A DNA stretch of 64,000 nt from Tubiluchus corallicola (lineage: Eukaryota; Priapulida; Priapulimorpha; Priapulimorphida; Tubiluchidae): positions 620,001-684,000 of the forward strand of contig JAQGDQ010000041.1 in the NCBI GenBank assembly GCA_030141605.1, in the 5' to 3' direction. The notes beneath the pieces are model-generated. The model ran no database searches, was not told the origin of the DNA, and was given only the letters and a program-made list of their open reading frames with translations. The stretch's first letter is position 1, and the number at the start of each line of letters is the position of its first letter. A program made the position numbers and the translations under genes. Below, piece after piece: positions 63,223 to 64,000 of this stretch.

Positions 63223-64000
63223 CTAAATCATGTAAAAATATTATTATATATTACAACAAAAATATATTAATGAACAGTCAGGTGTAGCATATGCTTAATG
63301 CCTTTGCAGGCATCTATCAACTTCTTACTTATGATTCTTGCTAGTTATAATTATCATAATCATTATATAGCAAGCTTTGCACCATGATATTATGTATTTG
63401 TATGAGAGTAATTTTTAAGTCAATTTTCAATTTTCAAGCTGTTACCTGTTATATTTTGACAGCAAATATGATTCGTATCAAACACATTCCTTATCACCTT
63501 ACACAATAAATTACACACTCAATTAAAGATTTATCTAACTATGTTAAGAACTGCAAACATTGAAATTCTTTATTTTTCAAAGTTTTTAACATTTTAAATT
63601 GTAAAACTTTTAATTTTTTTGTCAGCATTTGTCAGTTATGAATTTTCAAAGTTTGTACTGTGTAGGCAGTAGTAAAATGACAGGCATCATTTTCGGATAA
63701 TTTTTTGGAACCCGACATTACGTGCAGTGTCAGCGCTTAATATTTTATGGAATTGTGTTAATACCAAGGGAATTGGGTTTGGAATTGGTTTTTGACTTTT
63801 CATGGTGAGAGACAGTATCATAAATCTGTAGCGCAAAAAGTTATTTCCGTGAACAGCACTTTAAGTGGTCTTGCTGAACATTTTACAGTCAGATAATAAC
63901 ACATATTAAACTCAGAAGTTTAGGAGGGATATGAATTGGCACAGGTATATGTGGCTGGGAGTCAGAGGGAATTGGCTGCCTTCTCAGGGCAAAGGAATTA
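63223..64000. other. SPAG16 intron or unseen upstream exons
   Basis: This lies 5' of the first visible SPAG16 exon and should be intronic. The last 100 bp are GC-richer and stay open on the - strand as a proline-rich frame (PIPSDSQPHIPVPIHIPPK), but no donor in the needed phase follows, so I do not call an exon. Confidence 0.35.

Noticed and set aside
63901-64000. Proline-rich - strand open stretch as a SPAG16 exon
   Set aside because: Short, low-complexity, open in another frame as well, and without a donor in the phase needed by the exon at 63222.
1-64000. CRISPR arrays, operons or a defence-type gene cluster
   Set aside because: No regularly spaced repeats or prokaryotic gene organisation; the window is animal nuclear DNA with spliced genes.

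Overview
This is a eukaryotic nuclear window from an animal. It is AT-rich, its genes are split by GT-AG introns with T-rich acceptor tracts, and it is littered with decayed non-LTR retrotransposons (CR1/jockey-like 3' ends), short DNA transposons with TA target duplications and AT microsatellites. The gene set (Tuba/DNMBP with SH3-DH-BAR-SH3 architecture, TMUB-like membrane ubiquitin-like protein, SPAG16 axonemal protein) points to a metazoan, probably an invertebrate. I cannot assign a phylum from sequence alone. No rRNA, tRNA, CRISPR or bacterial-type operon is seen.

Layout: 1-4700, no confident gene. 4701-15785 (-), ZNF830 in 9 exons. 15786-16087, a 302-bp divergent promoter. 16088-17593 (+), SF3A3 in one uninterrupted frame. 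19975-26074 (-), PPCS in 7 exons. 26140-26925 (+), a LINE pseudogene. 28622-29550 (-), a CR1-like LINE. 29876-39425 (+), HIBCH in 10 coding exons, with a likely further upstream exon. 42777-44029 (-), a TMUB1/2 homologue in 2 exons. 44030-49258, a repeat-filled intergenic region. 49259-54427 (+), a 1722-residue intronless DNMBP/Tuba. 56396 to about 63222 (-), the 3' nine exons of SPAG16, whose 5' end lies beyond 64000.

How the genes relate: ZNF830 and SF3A3 both belong to the splicing machinery and are transcribed head to head from one short interval. PPCS (CoA synthesis) and HIBCH (valine breakdown through a CoA ester) are divergent metabolic neighbours, but retrotransposon debris separates them. 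DNMBP links dynamin, actin and Cdc42 at membranes; SPAG16 belongs to the motile-cilium central apparatus. Otherwise the genes look like ordinary housekeeping neighbours and not a cluster with one function.

Most notable signals: intron 2 of PPCS carries a U12-type (minor spliceosome) 5' site and branch point with rare GC-AG ends. ZNF830 has a reading-frame anomaly at its last splice junction that suggests either a one-base error or an unusual acceptor. HIBCH may use a GC donor. Two long perfect or near-perfect hairpins lie inside introns (24-bp arms at 21278-21337 and 82-bp arms at 33034-33222). Exon models were built by hand from splice signals, reading-phase consistency and recalled family sequence; every junction listed keeps frame unless stated.
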